This document shows, piece by piece, positions 1 to 6,240 of a stretch of 11,038 nt of DNA. The stretch lies in NCBI GenBank assembly GCA_947441875.1, contig CANEUR010000017.1, positions 1-11,038 of the forward strand, written 5' to 3'. The notes under the pieces were generated by a model that searched no databases, was not told the origin of the DNA, and saw only the letters and a program-made list of their open reading frames with translations. The translations under genes and the position numbers were made by a program. This DNA is from Rickettsiales bacterium (GTDB lineage Bacteria > Pseudomonadota > Alphaproteobacteria > Rickettsiales > UBA1997). How positions within the stretch are numbered: the stretch's first letter is position 1; each line of letters opens with the position of its first letter.

Positions 1-698
1 CTCCTCAAGCTCCTGTAACGGCTCAAGTTATTAACACAGACCAACCAGTAACAAACAATGCTCAACCTAATAACAATATTCAAGATTCTAGCACTTCTAT
101 TCAACCAGTTGCAACTGGTGAAAATATACCAAATGTTGCACAAGCAAATATACAAGTAAACAATCAAAATAATACCAATCAAGATAAAATTGATATAGCT
201 CTTGAAATTGAAATATCTTCTACCCCTATAGAAAAAGAAAAATCTGTTTCCGAAATTCCTGTTGATCCTTCTTTAATAGAAGAAAACAACCAACAATATG
301 CCGAGAATGTCTTGATAAAATCTATGATTTTTTCTCATGAAAAATATAAATTATCAATAAATGGTAAATTAATATCTTTACTTGACGATATCAATTTATC
401 TGGTGGAATTACTGTAAAAATCGAAAATTATTACGATTTTGTAAATTTATTTAAAACAGAATTACAAAATTATATTCAACAAAACACTATAAAAGAAAAT
501 TCAGATGTGCTTATTTTTGAAAAATATCAAGCTTTTTTAAGAAATTTAGATAATAGTTTACCTAATCTTAGCAATGAAATTGCAAGCAAAAACCCTGCTA
601 CCAAAGATAAAAATGCTCAACTCGATATTAGAAGAGAAAAAAACCTAGATTTTATCATCAACGAAACTCCGATTTACGAAATATTAGGCAAAATATAG
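1..698 (+). CDS. Hypothetical protein with Asn/Gln/Pro-rich linker, 3' part only
   Basis: The frame is open from the left edge (first full codon at 3) to TAG at 696-698, giving at least 231 residues; the start lies outside the window. The TTG at 312 is internal to this frame and need not be a start. The first ~65 visible residues are rich in Asn, Gln, Thr, Pro and Val with almost no aromatics, so they are probably a disordered linker. An acidic stretch (many Glu, Ile, Pro) follows. From about residue 100 the composition changes to an ordinary mix with Leu, Ile, Phe and Tyr, consistent with a small folded C-terminal domain of about 110 residues ending in a charged tail. I see no membrane segment, signal peptide or catalytic motif in the visible part. 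It is the only plus-strand gene left of the hemE operon and converges on it with an 18-nt gap. I do not recognise the family. The reading frame is well supported; the function is unknown. Confidence 0.75.
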   Translation, partial: PQAPVTAQVINTDQPVTNNAQPNNNIQDSSTSIQPVATGENIPNVAQANIQVNNQNNTNQDKIDIALEIEISSTPIEKEKSVSEIPVDPSLIEENNQQYAENVLIKSMIFSHEKYKLSINGKLISLLDDINLSGGITVKIENYYDFVNLFKTELQNYIQQNTIKENSDVLIFEKYQAFLRNLDNSLPNLSNEIASKNPATKDKNAQLDIRREKNLDFIINETPIYEILGKI

Positions 699-716
699 TT
701 GGTGATGCAACAATCT

Positions 717-1679
717 TTATAACCACTCTAAAATTTGCCAAGCAAGTTGTTTGTTAAAAAAATCATTTTCAGCAAGCCTATTTATCACCAAATGTTTTAC
801 TCTAGGTATAAATTGCAAATATTGTTGTTTATTATCTCTGATCGCTAATCTGGCAAAAATACCTAATATTTTTAAGTTTCGTTGCAATGAAAGCACCTGA
901 TAATCAGCATCAAAACTATTTTTATCATAACCGCTTTGCTCTAAAAAATATTGATATAAAGTTATTTTATTTTGTTTATCAACATCTCTTCGAGCATCTT
1001 CAAGCAACGAAACTAAATCATAAGCAACAGAGCCAATTAAGGCATCTTGAAAATCAAGCAAACCAACTTCTTGTGAGTTGTTGTAATTAAATAACATTAA
1101 ATTATCAACATGATAATCTCGAAGCACTAAACATTGATTTTGCTTGTTTAGTTTATCAAATAGTTTTAATAATTCGTTTTTATAAAAAGCTTTTTGCAAA
1201 ATACTAGCTTGCTTGTTTTGCCAAGGCAAATACCAATCAAGAAATAACCAAGCCTCTTTTAGTAAAACATAGTTATTATAGCTTAAAATTTGTGGTTTAG
1301 TGGTAATTTTTTGTAAGTTAATAAGCACCAAGCAAGCTTTTTGATAAAGAGAAAGCTCAAGAGAAGGGTTTTGCTGTAAAGCTTTGTTAAAACTAATATC
1401 ACCAAAATCTTGCAACAATAAAAAACCATCTTGTGGTTGATAAGCAAAAACTTTTGGAGCAAAAAAATTATTTTCTTGTAAAAAAGTAGCAATTTTTATA
1501 AAAGGTTTAGGATCTTCATAGCCAACTGGTGCAAACATCAAAATATAAGATTTATCACCATTTAAAACCCGATAATATGAGCGAAAAGAAGCATCGCCAG
1601 CAACTTTACTGATTTTTGGTTGTAAAATATTTTGCGAAGCAAGAAAATTATAAATCTTTGTTAAATTTAATTCTATCAT
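717..1679 (-). CDS. amgK: Aminoglycoside-phosphotransferase-fold sugar kinase, AmgK-like
   Basis: The 320-residue protein belongs to the APH-like kinase family COG3178. Characterised members (AmgK) phosphorylate the anomeric carbon of N-acetylmuramate/N-acetylglucosamine in peptidoglycan recycling. Visible motifs are the N-terminal GDASFRSYYR (28-37), typical of this family; the catalytic loop LRDYHVDN (186-193, Asp188 and Asn193); and the metal-binding LLDFQDA (207-213, Asp209), followed by YDLVSLLEDARRDV (220-233). The length is normal for the family. The ATG at 1679 lies 6 nt after the hisC stop, so it is the third gene of hemE-hisC-amgK. The usual alphaproteobacterial partners, the nucleotidyltransferase murU and tsaE, are not adjacent. 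Family assignment is secure. The exact substrate is inferred, and a broader APH-family kinase role is possible. Confidence 0.85.
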   Translation of the reverse strand: MIELNLTKIYNFLASQNILQPKISKVAGDASFRSYYRVLNGDKSYILMFAPVGYEDPKPFIKIATFLQENNFFAPKVFAYQPQDGFLLLQDFGDISFNKALQQNPSLELSLYQKACLVLINLQKITTKPQILSYNNYVLLKEAWLFLDWYLPWQNKQASILQKAFYKNELLKLFDKLNKQNQCLVLRDYHVDNLMLFNYNNSQEVGLLDFQDALIGSVAYDLVSLLEDARRDVDKQNKITLYQYFLEQSGYDKNSFDADYQVLSLQRNLKILGIFARLAIRDNKQQYLQFIPRVKHLVINRLAENDFFNKQLAWQILEWL

Positions 1680-1685
1680 AAGTAA

Positions 1686-2762
1686 TTACACTAAAATTTT
1701 TTGCAAAACATTAAGTAAATATTGATTTTCTTGAGTATTGCCAATACTAATACGTAAGCAAGAATGTAAGTTATAAGAAGCCATATCACGCACAATAATA
1801 CCGTTTTCTAGTAGTTTTTCGTTTATTTCTTGAGCTTTTTGCTGGCTAAAAAAATCAACCAACACAAAATTTGCCACCGAAGGATACTGCACCACAGTTT
1901 TTAAATTAGTAAAAAATTGCTGAAATTTTTCTAGCCAATAATTATTATGATAAACCGATTCTTGTAAAAACTCAACATCTTGTAACGAAGCAATTGCTGT
2001 TAGTTGCCCAGCTCCATTTACATTAAAAGGCCCTCTTACTTTATGAAGCATTTCTGCCACATATAAACTACTATAAGACCAACCAATTCTTAAAGATGCT
2101 AAACCATAAATTTTTGAAAATGTTCTAGTAATGACTAAATTTTGATATTTTTCTACCAAATCAAAACCATTATAATAATTAGTTGCTATTACAAACTCTT
2201 GATAGGCATGATCAAGCACTACCAAAATATTACTAGGAACTTTATTTAAAAAACTTTCTAATTCTTGGTAAGAAACATAAGAACCAGTAGGGTTATTTGG
2301 GTTAGCAATAAAAATAATTTTTGTTTTACTAGAAATATTATTTAAAAAATTATCGAGATTAGTTTTTAAATTAGTTTCTGGCACTTTTCTTGGTTTTGCT
2401 CCAACTTTTTTTGCCGAAATTGGATACATCAAAAAACCATATTCACTATATAAAACTTCATCATCAATACTAGCAAAAGCAGTGGTTAATAAAGAAATAA
2501 TCTCATCAGAACCTGCACCACAAACGATTTGCTTTTGGTTAATATTGTTTATTTCTGCCAAACAATTAGTTAAATCAAGGCAACTACCATCTGGGTAGCG
2601 AAAAAGTTTGTCGGCATGTTTTTTATAAGCCTCAATAGCTTTTTTACTAGCACCTAAAGCATTTTCGTTTGAAGAAAGTTTAATTACCTGCTGATGATTA
2701 GTTTTAGATTTTCCAGGAATATAACTAGGTACATCAAGTAAAAATTGATTAGCTTTTAACAT
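1686..2762 (-). CDS. hisC: Histidinol-phosphate aminotransferase
   Basis: This 358-residue PLP-dependent class I/II aminotransferase converts imidazole-acetol phosphate plus glutamate to histidinol phosphate in histidine synthesis. It shows LSSNENALG near the N-terminus (29-37), RYPDG (55-59), GAGSDEI (82-88), the NPNNPTG motif (154-160), Asp184 and Tyr187 of the cofactor pocket, the Schiff-base lysine Lys217 in FSKIYGLASLRIGW, and the C-terminal substrate-binding LRIS. Length is typical. It starts 6 nt after the hemE stop and ends 6 nt before amgK. Many alphaproteobacterial HisC proteins also transaminate aromatic amino acids, so a dual role is possible. hisF lies at 5023 in a separate unit, so the his genes are dispersed. 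Confidence 0.93.
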   Translation of the reverse strand: MLKANQFLLDVPSYIPGKSKTNHQQVIKLSSNENALGASKKAIEAYKKHADKLFRYPDGSCLDLTNCLAEINNINQKQIVCGAGSDEIISLLTTAFASIDDEVLYSEYGFLMYPISAKKVGAKPRKVPETNLKTNLDNFLNNISSKTKIIFIANPNNPTGSYVSYQELESFLNKVPSNILVVLDHAYQEFVIATNYYNGFDLVEKYQNLVITRTFSKIYGLASLRIGWSYSSLYVAEMLHKVRGPFNVNGAGQLTAIASLQDVEFLQESVYHNNYWLEKFQQFFTNLKTVVQYPSVANFVLVDFFSQQKAQEINEKLLENGIIVRDMASYNLHSCLRISIGNTQENQYLLNVLQKILV

Positions 2763-2768
2763 ATTAGA

Positions 2769-3800
2769 TTATTTTTTATGAATAATTTTTAACAATAACT
2801 CAACATTAGCAATTGGAGTTTGAGGTAAGATACCATGCCCTAAATTAAAAATAAATGGTTTATCAGTAAAATTTAGTAAAATTTCTTCTGTTTGCTTTAT
2901 AATTTGTTGTTGAGTGCCAAATGCTAATAAAAAATTATCAAGATTACCTTGTAGCACTACTTTTTTTGTGGCAAATAAATAATTAGCATAATCAAGGCTA
3001 ATTGATTGATCTATAGCTAAAACACTGCAATTTACTTGTTGTAAAAAATTTTTATAATTAACTCCAATATTTTTTGGAAAATAAATAATTGGCACTTGTG
3101 AGTAATTTTTTATAAAATAATCAACTATTTTTTTAGCAGGATTTATTATAAAATCTTGCACTTGCTGGCAAGGTAAAATACCTGCCCAAGAATCAAAAAT
3201 TTTAATAATATCGGCACCACTTTTAATTTTTTGTTCTAAAAATAAAATAATTGCTTCACTTAAAAAATTTAATAATTCTAAAAATTCATCTTTATTTGCA
3301 GTGGCAATTTGTTTAATTTTATCAAAATTTTTTGCAGAACCACCTTGCAACATATAACAAGCCAAGGTAAAAGGAGCACCAGCAAAACCAATAAGAGAAG
3401 TTTGTTTGTTTAATTTACTTTTTGTTAAAGAAACCGCTTCAAAAACTGGCTTAAGTTTTTGTAAAAAATTATTATTTAATTTTAATTTAGTTAAATCAGA
3501 TAAATTAAAGTTAGCTAAAATTGGTCCATGATTTTTTATAAAATCAACTTTAATACCTAAAGCATCTGGAATTACTAAAATATCAGAAAAAATAATTGCC
3601 GAATCAAAACCAAATCTTTCAATTGGTTGTAGAGTTACTTTACTTGCTAAAACAGGATTATAACATAAATCTAAAAAATTTTCAAGTTTATTTCTAACTT
3701 CTAAATATTCTGGTAAATACCGACCAGCTTGGCGCATAATCCAAATAGGAGGATTAGAATAAACTTGATGATTATTTATAACATTAATTATTTTATTCAT
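2769..3800 (-). CDS. hemE: Uroporphyrinogen decarboxylase
   Basis: The 343-residue cytosolic enzyme removes four carboxyl groups from uroporphyrinogen III to give coproporphyrinogen III in heme synthesis. The N-terminal signature PPIWIMRQAGRYLPEY (17-32) carries the active-site arginines Arg23 and Arg27. FSDILVIPDALG (71-82) carries the catalytic Asp73. GFAGAPFTLACYM (138-150) contains the conserved Tyr149. GHGILPQTP near the end provides His322. Length matches the family. It is the first gene of a minus-strand operon with hisC and amgK, and its start faces the repeat-rich region 3801-4095. In Caulobacter, Rickettsia and Wolbachia hemE flanks the chromosomal origin, which makes the location informative. 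Confidence 0.96.
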   Translation of the reverse strand: MNKIINVINNHQVYSNPPIWIMRQAGRYLPEYLEVRNKLENFLDLCYNPVLASKVTLQPIERFGFDSAIIFSDILVIPDALGIKVDFIKNHGPILANFNLSDLTKLKLNNNFLQKLKPVFEAVSLTKSKLNKQTSLIGFAGAPFTLACYMLQGGSAKNFDKIKQIATANKDEFLELLNFLSEAIILFLEQKIKSGADIIKIFDSWAGILPCQQVQDFIINPAKKIVDYFIKNYSQVPIIYFPKNIGVNYKNFLQQVNCSVLAIDQSISLDYANYLFATKKVVLQGNLDNFLLAFGTQQQIIKQTEEILLNFTDKPFIFNLGHGILPQTPIANVELLLKIIHKK

Positions 3801-3831
3801 TTAATTTTTATTAATATTAGTGCTGTTAAAA

Positions 3832-3840
3832 TGTGAATAA
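3832..3840 (-). promoter_or_regulatory. DnaA-box-like site TTATTCACA, left
   Basis: The minus strand reads TTATTCACA, one base from the E. coli R1/R4 box TTATCCACA and within the TTATNCACA consensus. It lies 31 nt upstream of the hemE start and points toward hemE, mirrored by the site at 4085-4093. One further copy occurs inside the ABC ATPase gene (9939-9947), so a single copy alone is weak evidence. Confidence 0.5.
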
Positions 3841-3847
3841 AAAGTTA

Positions 3848-3863
3848 TTAACAAATTATTAAC
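3848..3863 (+). promoter_or_regulatory. CtrA-like site TTAA-N7-TTAAC, left
   Basis: The sequence TTAACAAATTATTAAC fits the alphaproteobacterial CtrA consensus TTAA-N7-TTAAC exactly. CtrA represses the Caulobacter origin by binding such sites beside DnaA boxes, and origin binding has been reported for Rickettsia CtrA. In DNA this AT-rich a match can arise by chance, and the half-sites are part of the TTATTAACA repeats, so this is suggestive only. Confidence 0.3.
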
Positions 3864-3997
3864 ATTTTTGTGCGAAAATTTTTATCACCATTGTAAGTAG
3901 TAAAATTAAAACTTGCAAACAATAATTTATATGTTTAAAATAGCAGTTATTAACATTATTTTTTTAATCAAAAATTAGTTATTAACATTTTTATTTT

Positions 3998-4013
3998 GTT
4001 AATAACTTGTTAA
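3998..4013 (-). promoter_or_regulatory. CtrA-like site TTAA-N7-TTAAC, right, inverted
   Basis: Read on the minus strand this is TTAACAAGTTATTAAC, one base different from the site at 3848-3863 and in the opposite orientation. The same caveat applies: it is built from two overlapping members of the repeat family. Confidence 0.3.
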
Positions 4014-4034
4014 TACTTGCTAATAACTTGATAA
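4003..4034 (+). repeat. Three short direct repeats of about 10-11 bp
   Basis: Three adjacent units TAACTTGTTAA, TACTTGCTAA and TAACTTGATAA form a small iteron-like array within the candidate origin. They share the core ACTTGNTAA. The first unit overlaps the inverted TTATTAACA copy at 3997-4005. Such helically phased short repeats occur at initiator-binding regions, but the array is short. Confidence 0.45.
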
Positions 4035-4084
4035 TGTCAAAAAAAATGTTAATAAGTGGTAATTTATTAACAAAAACTAACAAA

Positions 4085-4093
4085 TTATTCACA
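4085..4093 (+). promoter_or_regulatory. DnaA-box-like site TTATTCACA, right, abutting bolA
   Basis: This site is identical to the one at 3832-3840 but in the opposite orientation, and it ends 2 nt before the bolA ATG. If it binds DnaA it would overlap the place where a ribosome-binding site normally lies; no Shine-Dalgarno sequence is visible there. Confidence 0.5.
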
Positions 4094-4095
4094 AA

Positions 4096-4344
4096 ATGAA
4101 AGAAAGAATTGTTAACAACTTAACAAAAAATTTTCAACCTATTTTTTTGCAAGTTATTGATAACTCTTCTGCTCATAGTGGGCATTTTGTTTCTACTAAT
4201 AATTTAGGCACTCATTTTAAAATTATAATTACCAGTAATATTTTTACTAATTGCACAAAAATTCAGGCCCATCGACTCATTAATAAAAGTTTAGAGCAAG
4301 AATTTTTAGATGGTTTACATGCTTTAGAAATTAAAATAATTTAG
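4096..4344 (+). CDS. bolA: BolA family protein
   Basis: The 82-residue protein has the typical BolA length and landmarks: a helical start, HSGHF (27-31), THFKIIITSNIF (39-50) as the central strand and turn, then AHRLINKSLEQEF followed by GLHALEIKII at the end. BolA proteins pair with monothiol glutaredoxins (Grx4/GrxD) to bind a [2Fe-2S] cluster and act in Fe-S and iron homeostasis; some affect transcription. In many alphaproteobacteria bolA is next to the glutaredoxin gene, but none is adjacent here. The ATG at 4096 follows a DnaA-box-like site by 2 nt with no visible Shine-Dalgarno sequence, and the first codons continue the ori-like GTTAAC pattern. Family assignment is firm; the partner must be elsewhere. 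Confidence 0.9.
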   Translation: MKERIVNNLTKNFQPIFLQVIDNSSAHSGHFVSTNNLGTHFKIIITSNIFTNCTKIQAHRLINKSLEQEFLDGLHALEIKII

Positions 4345-4347
4345 TGA

Positions 4348-4381
4348 TGCAACAATTTAATAATATTATAGAAATGTTGCA
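4348..4381 (+). terminator. Imperfect hairpin downstream of bolA
   Basis: The arms TGCAACA and TGTTGCA pair perfectly, extended by TTT/AAA across a bulged A, with an AT-rich loop that is itself palindromic. It begins 4 nt after the bolA stop. There is no clean T-run directly after it, so it would be a weak intrinsic terminator or an mRNA 3'-end structure. Confidence 0.3.
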
Positions 4382-4497
4382 ATATTACCTTAAAATAATT
4401 TTATAAAAAAAAAGTATCAAATATTTTGCATTTTGAGTTTTAGATCAATATTATTTAATTTGGTTATTTTAATTATTATAAATTAATAAATTTTGCT

Positions 4498-5019
4498 ATG
4501 AAATACAGTTATTCAGCTAGGGTTTTTCATTGGTTAATGGCTTTAGTGATTATTTTAGTTTTTTCTTTAGCTTTTTACATGACTTCTCTTAATAAAGAAA
4601 ATGAAAATCGTCTATTTTTTTATTCTTTACATAAATCTTTTGGGGTTCTGGCTTTAATCTTGATTTTTGCTAGAATAATAAATCGCTTTTTATATAAATC
4701 GCCTCAATTACCAGTAGAAACTGCTAAATATATTGTTAAATTAGCTAAAATAACTCATTTTATGCTATATTTATTAATGTTTCTTACTCCATTATCTGGT
4801 TATTTAATGTCTAACTATTATGGTTATCCTGTAAAACTTTTTGGCATGGAGCTACCTATTTTAGTTGAAACAAATTTTGATTTGGCTAAAAATTTCTCTG
4901 AACTACATGAAATTTTTGCTTTTAGTTTATTAGGTTTGATCGTTGTTCATTTGTTAGCAGTTATAAAACATCATTTTATTGGTGCTAACAAATTTCCTAT
5001 TATCAAACGTATGTTATAA
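4498..5019 (+). CDS. Cytochrome b561 (CybB-type)
   Basis: This 173-residue integral membrane protein has four hydrophobic helices (about 9-30, 44-64, 84-104, 136-158), as in the bacterial di-heme cytochrome b561 family (COG3038), which moves electrons between quinol and other acceptors such as superoxide. RVFHWLMAL (8-16) opens helix 1. His11, His45, His137 and His151 stand where the four heme ligands of E. coli CybB are expected. PLSGY (98-102) is also typical. Length is close to E. coli CybB. The gene follows bolA by 153 nt and precedes hisF by only 3 nt, so the two are probably cotranscribed although their functions are unrelated. The physiological electron acceptor cannot be told from sequence. 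Confidence 0.88.
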   Translation: MKYSYSARVFHWLMALVIILVFSLAFYMTSLNKENENRLFFYSLHKSFGVLALILIFARIINRFLYKSPQLPVETAKYIVKLAKITHFMLYLLMFLTPLSGYLMSNYYGYPVKLFGMELPILVETNFDLAKNFSELHEIFAFSLLGLIVVHLLAVIKHHFIGANKFPIIKRML

Positions 5020-5022
5020 ACT

Positions 5023-5766
5023 ATGTTAAAACCTAGAATTATTCCATGTCTTGATGTTAAAAACGGCAGAGTTGTAAAAGGTATTAATTTCGAAAATTTA
5101 GCTGATGCTGGTAATCCTGTTGTTCAAGCTCAATACTATTATCAAGAAAAAGCCGATGAGCTTTGTTTTCTCGATATTTCTGCTACTCAAGAAAATAGGC
5201 AAAATATGTTTGATATGGTTAAAAAAGTTGCTTCAACTTGTTTTATTCCGTTTACTGTTGGCGGTGGTATCAAAGAAATAGCTGATTTTTTAACTTTAAT
5301 GCGATGTGGAGCCGATAAAGTTTCAATTAATTCTTCGGCAATTAGTAATCCTGCTTTAATTACCGAGGCTGCTAATAAATTTGGTTCACAGTGTGTGGTG
5401 GTGGCTTTAGATGTTAAAAAAACCAATAATGGTTATGAGGTTTTTAGTCATGGTGGCACAAAACCAACTAACTTAAATGCTATAAACTGGGCAATTAAAG
5501 TTCAGCAATTAGGAGCAGGTGAAATTTTACTTACCTCAATGGATAAAGACGGCACAAAAACTGGCTATGATCTTAATTTAATAAAAGAAATTACTAGTAA
5601 AGTGAGTATTCCTGTAATTGCTTCGGGTGGGGTTGGTAGTTTAATTGATTTAGCTGATGGTTTAAAAGCTGGTGCTTCTGCTGTTTTAGCGGCTTCTATT
5701 TTTCATTTTCGGCAATTTTCTATTGCTGAAGCAAAAAATTTTTTAAAACAAGAGCAGTTGATTTAA
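5023..5766 (+). CDS. hisF: Imidazole glycerol phosphate synthase, cyclase subunit
   Basis: This 247-residue (beta/alpha)8-barrel protein matches HisF in length and motifs. The catalytic aspartates fall at the canonical positions Asp11 (IIPCLDVKNGRVVKG) and Asp130 (VVVALDVK). The phosphate-binding loops TVGGGI (78-83) and ASGGVGS (about 201-207) are present. With HisH as glutaminase partner it uses ammonia to convert PRFAR to imidazole glycerol phosphate and AICAR, linking histidine and purine synthesis. hisH, hisA and hisIE, often neighbours, are not in the window; hisC lies in another unit. It starts 3 nt after the cytochrome b561 stop with no clear Shine-Dalgarno site. Confidence 0.96.
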   Translation: MLKPRIIPCLDVKNGRVVKGINFENLADAGNPVVQAQYYYQEKADELCFLDISATQENRQNMFDMVKKVASTCFIPFTVGGGIKEIADFLTLMRCGADKVSINSSAISNPALITEAANKFGSQCVVVALDVKKTNNGYEVFSHGGTKPTNLNAINWAIKVQQLGAGEILLTSMDKDGTKTGYDLNLIKEITSKVSIPVIASGGVGSLIDLADGLKAGASAVLAASIFHFRQFSIAEAKNFLKQEQLI

Positions 5767-5832
5767 AAATTGGTTGTAATTAAAATATTTTTTGTTTAAA
5801 ATTTTAAAAAAAATTCTTTTTACAAATAAATT

Positions 5833-6240
5833 ATGAATATTTTTAACACTCAACAACTACAACCAAAGCTTTTTACATCGCAAGCAATTTCGGCCGAATA
5901 TTTACCAATTCTTATCTTTTTTGCAGTTGCCTTAGGCTTGTCTTTATTAATTATTGTTTTGCCTTTTTTTATTAATAAAATTCGCCCAAATAAACATAAA
6001 AATTCTCCTTACGAATGTGGTTTTGAAGGTTCAGGTGAAGTGCGAAATAAATTTAATGTTAAGTTTTATTTAGTAGCAATTTTATTTTTAATTTTCGATC
6101 TAGAAATAGCTTTTTTATTTCCGTGGGCCGTTTCTTTAAAAACAATTGGTTATACTGGTTTTTGGTCAATGATGTTTTTCTTAAATATCCTTACTATTGG
6201 TTTTATTTACGAATTAAAAAGAGGTGCTCTCGAATGGTAA
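5833..6240 (+). CDS. nuoA: NADH-quinone oxidoreductase subunit A
   Basis: The 135-residue membrane subunit of respiratory complex I has three predicted helices (about 22-46, 76-99, 108-127). Family marks are SPYECGFE (58-65) in the loop after helix 1, KFYLVAILFLIFDLEIAFLFPW (77-98) with acidic residues Asp89 and Glu91 in helix 2, and the C-terminal GFIYELKRGALEW. NuoA sits at the junction of the membrane and peripheral arms near the quinone site. The gene follows hisF by 66 nt of AT-rich spacer, which may hold the nuo promoter, and overlaps nuoB by 7 nt. Confidence 0.96.
   Translation: MNIFNTQQLQPKLFTSQAISAEYLPILIFFAVALGLSLLIIVLPFFINKIRPNKHKNSPYECGFEGSGEVRNKFNVKFYLVAILFLIFDLEIAFLFPWAVSLKTIGYTGFWSMMFFLNILTIGFIYELKRGALEW
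6221..6226 (+). promoter_or_regulatory. Shine-Dalgarno site fixing the nuoB start
   Basis: GAGGTG lies 7 nt before the ATG at 6234, inside the end of nuoA. Most other genes here lack a recognisable site, so this one is informative and argues against the longer upstream reading. Confidence 0.65.

Larger units (their letters stand above)
3844..4072. repeat. Cluster of TTATTAACA repeats with an inverted 19-bp pair
   Basis: Seven exact 9-mers lie on both strands in about 230 nt. Two stand in tandem 11 bp apart (3845 and 3856). The same tandem arrangement recurs in reverse at 3997-4016, where the second copy has one mismatch, so 3846-3864 and the complement of 3997-4015 match over 19 bp with one difference. 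Another pair is 32 bp apart (3947 and 3979), about three helical turns. Spacing near multiples of a helical turn suggests a protein bound on one DNA face. TTATTAACA differs from the DnaA box TTATCCACA at two positions, so these may be weak DnaA sites. Confidence 0.7.
3801..4095. other. Candidate chromosomal replication origin (oriC) between hemE and bolA
   Basis: This 295-nt non-coding region separates divergent hemE and bolA. It is extremely AT-rich and holds seven exact copies of TTATTAACA: plus strand at 3845, 3856, 3947, 3979 and 4064; minus strand at 3997-4005 and 4047-4055. I found only one other copy in the window (28-36). Two TTATTCACA sites, matching the TTATNCACA DnaA-box consensus, sit near its ends in inverted orientation (3832-3840 minus, 4085-4093 plus). 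AT stretches at about 3900-3945 and 3955-3975 could serve as an unwinding element. Origins beside hemE are known in Caulobacter, Rickettsia and Wolbachia, and gene direction diverges from here. The alternative is a shared bidirectional promoter whose repeats bind a regulator; the two readings are not exclusive. The origin call is inference from motif density and context. Confidence 0.65.

Noticed and set aside
28..36. TTATTAACA copy near the left edge
   Set aside because: Single copy within a coding frame, far from the cluster at 3844-4072.
887..1090. Plus-strand open frame of 67 codons
   Set aside because: It lies antisense within amgK, has no family resemblance and no ribosome-binding site.
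4382..4497. Sigma-70-like promoter before the cytochrome b561 gene
   Set aside because: Many TATAAT-like strings occur, but none had a -35 partner at 16-18 nt spacing good enough to stand out from background.
5767..5832. Terminator or promoter between hisF and nuoA
   Set aside because: Only A/T runs are visible with no convincing stem or -35/-10 pair; such strings are expected by composition.
6123..6233. Longer N-terminus of NuoB starting at 6123
   Set aside because: It lies wholly inside nuoA in another frame, would add 37 residues atypical of NuoB, and the ATG at 6234 has a good ribosome-binding site.
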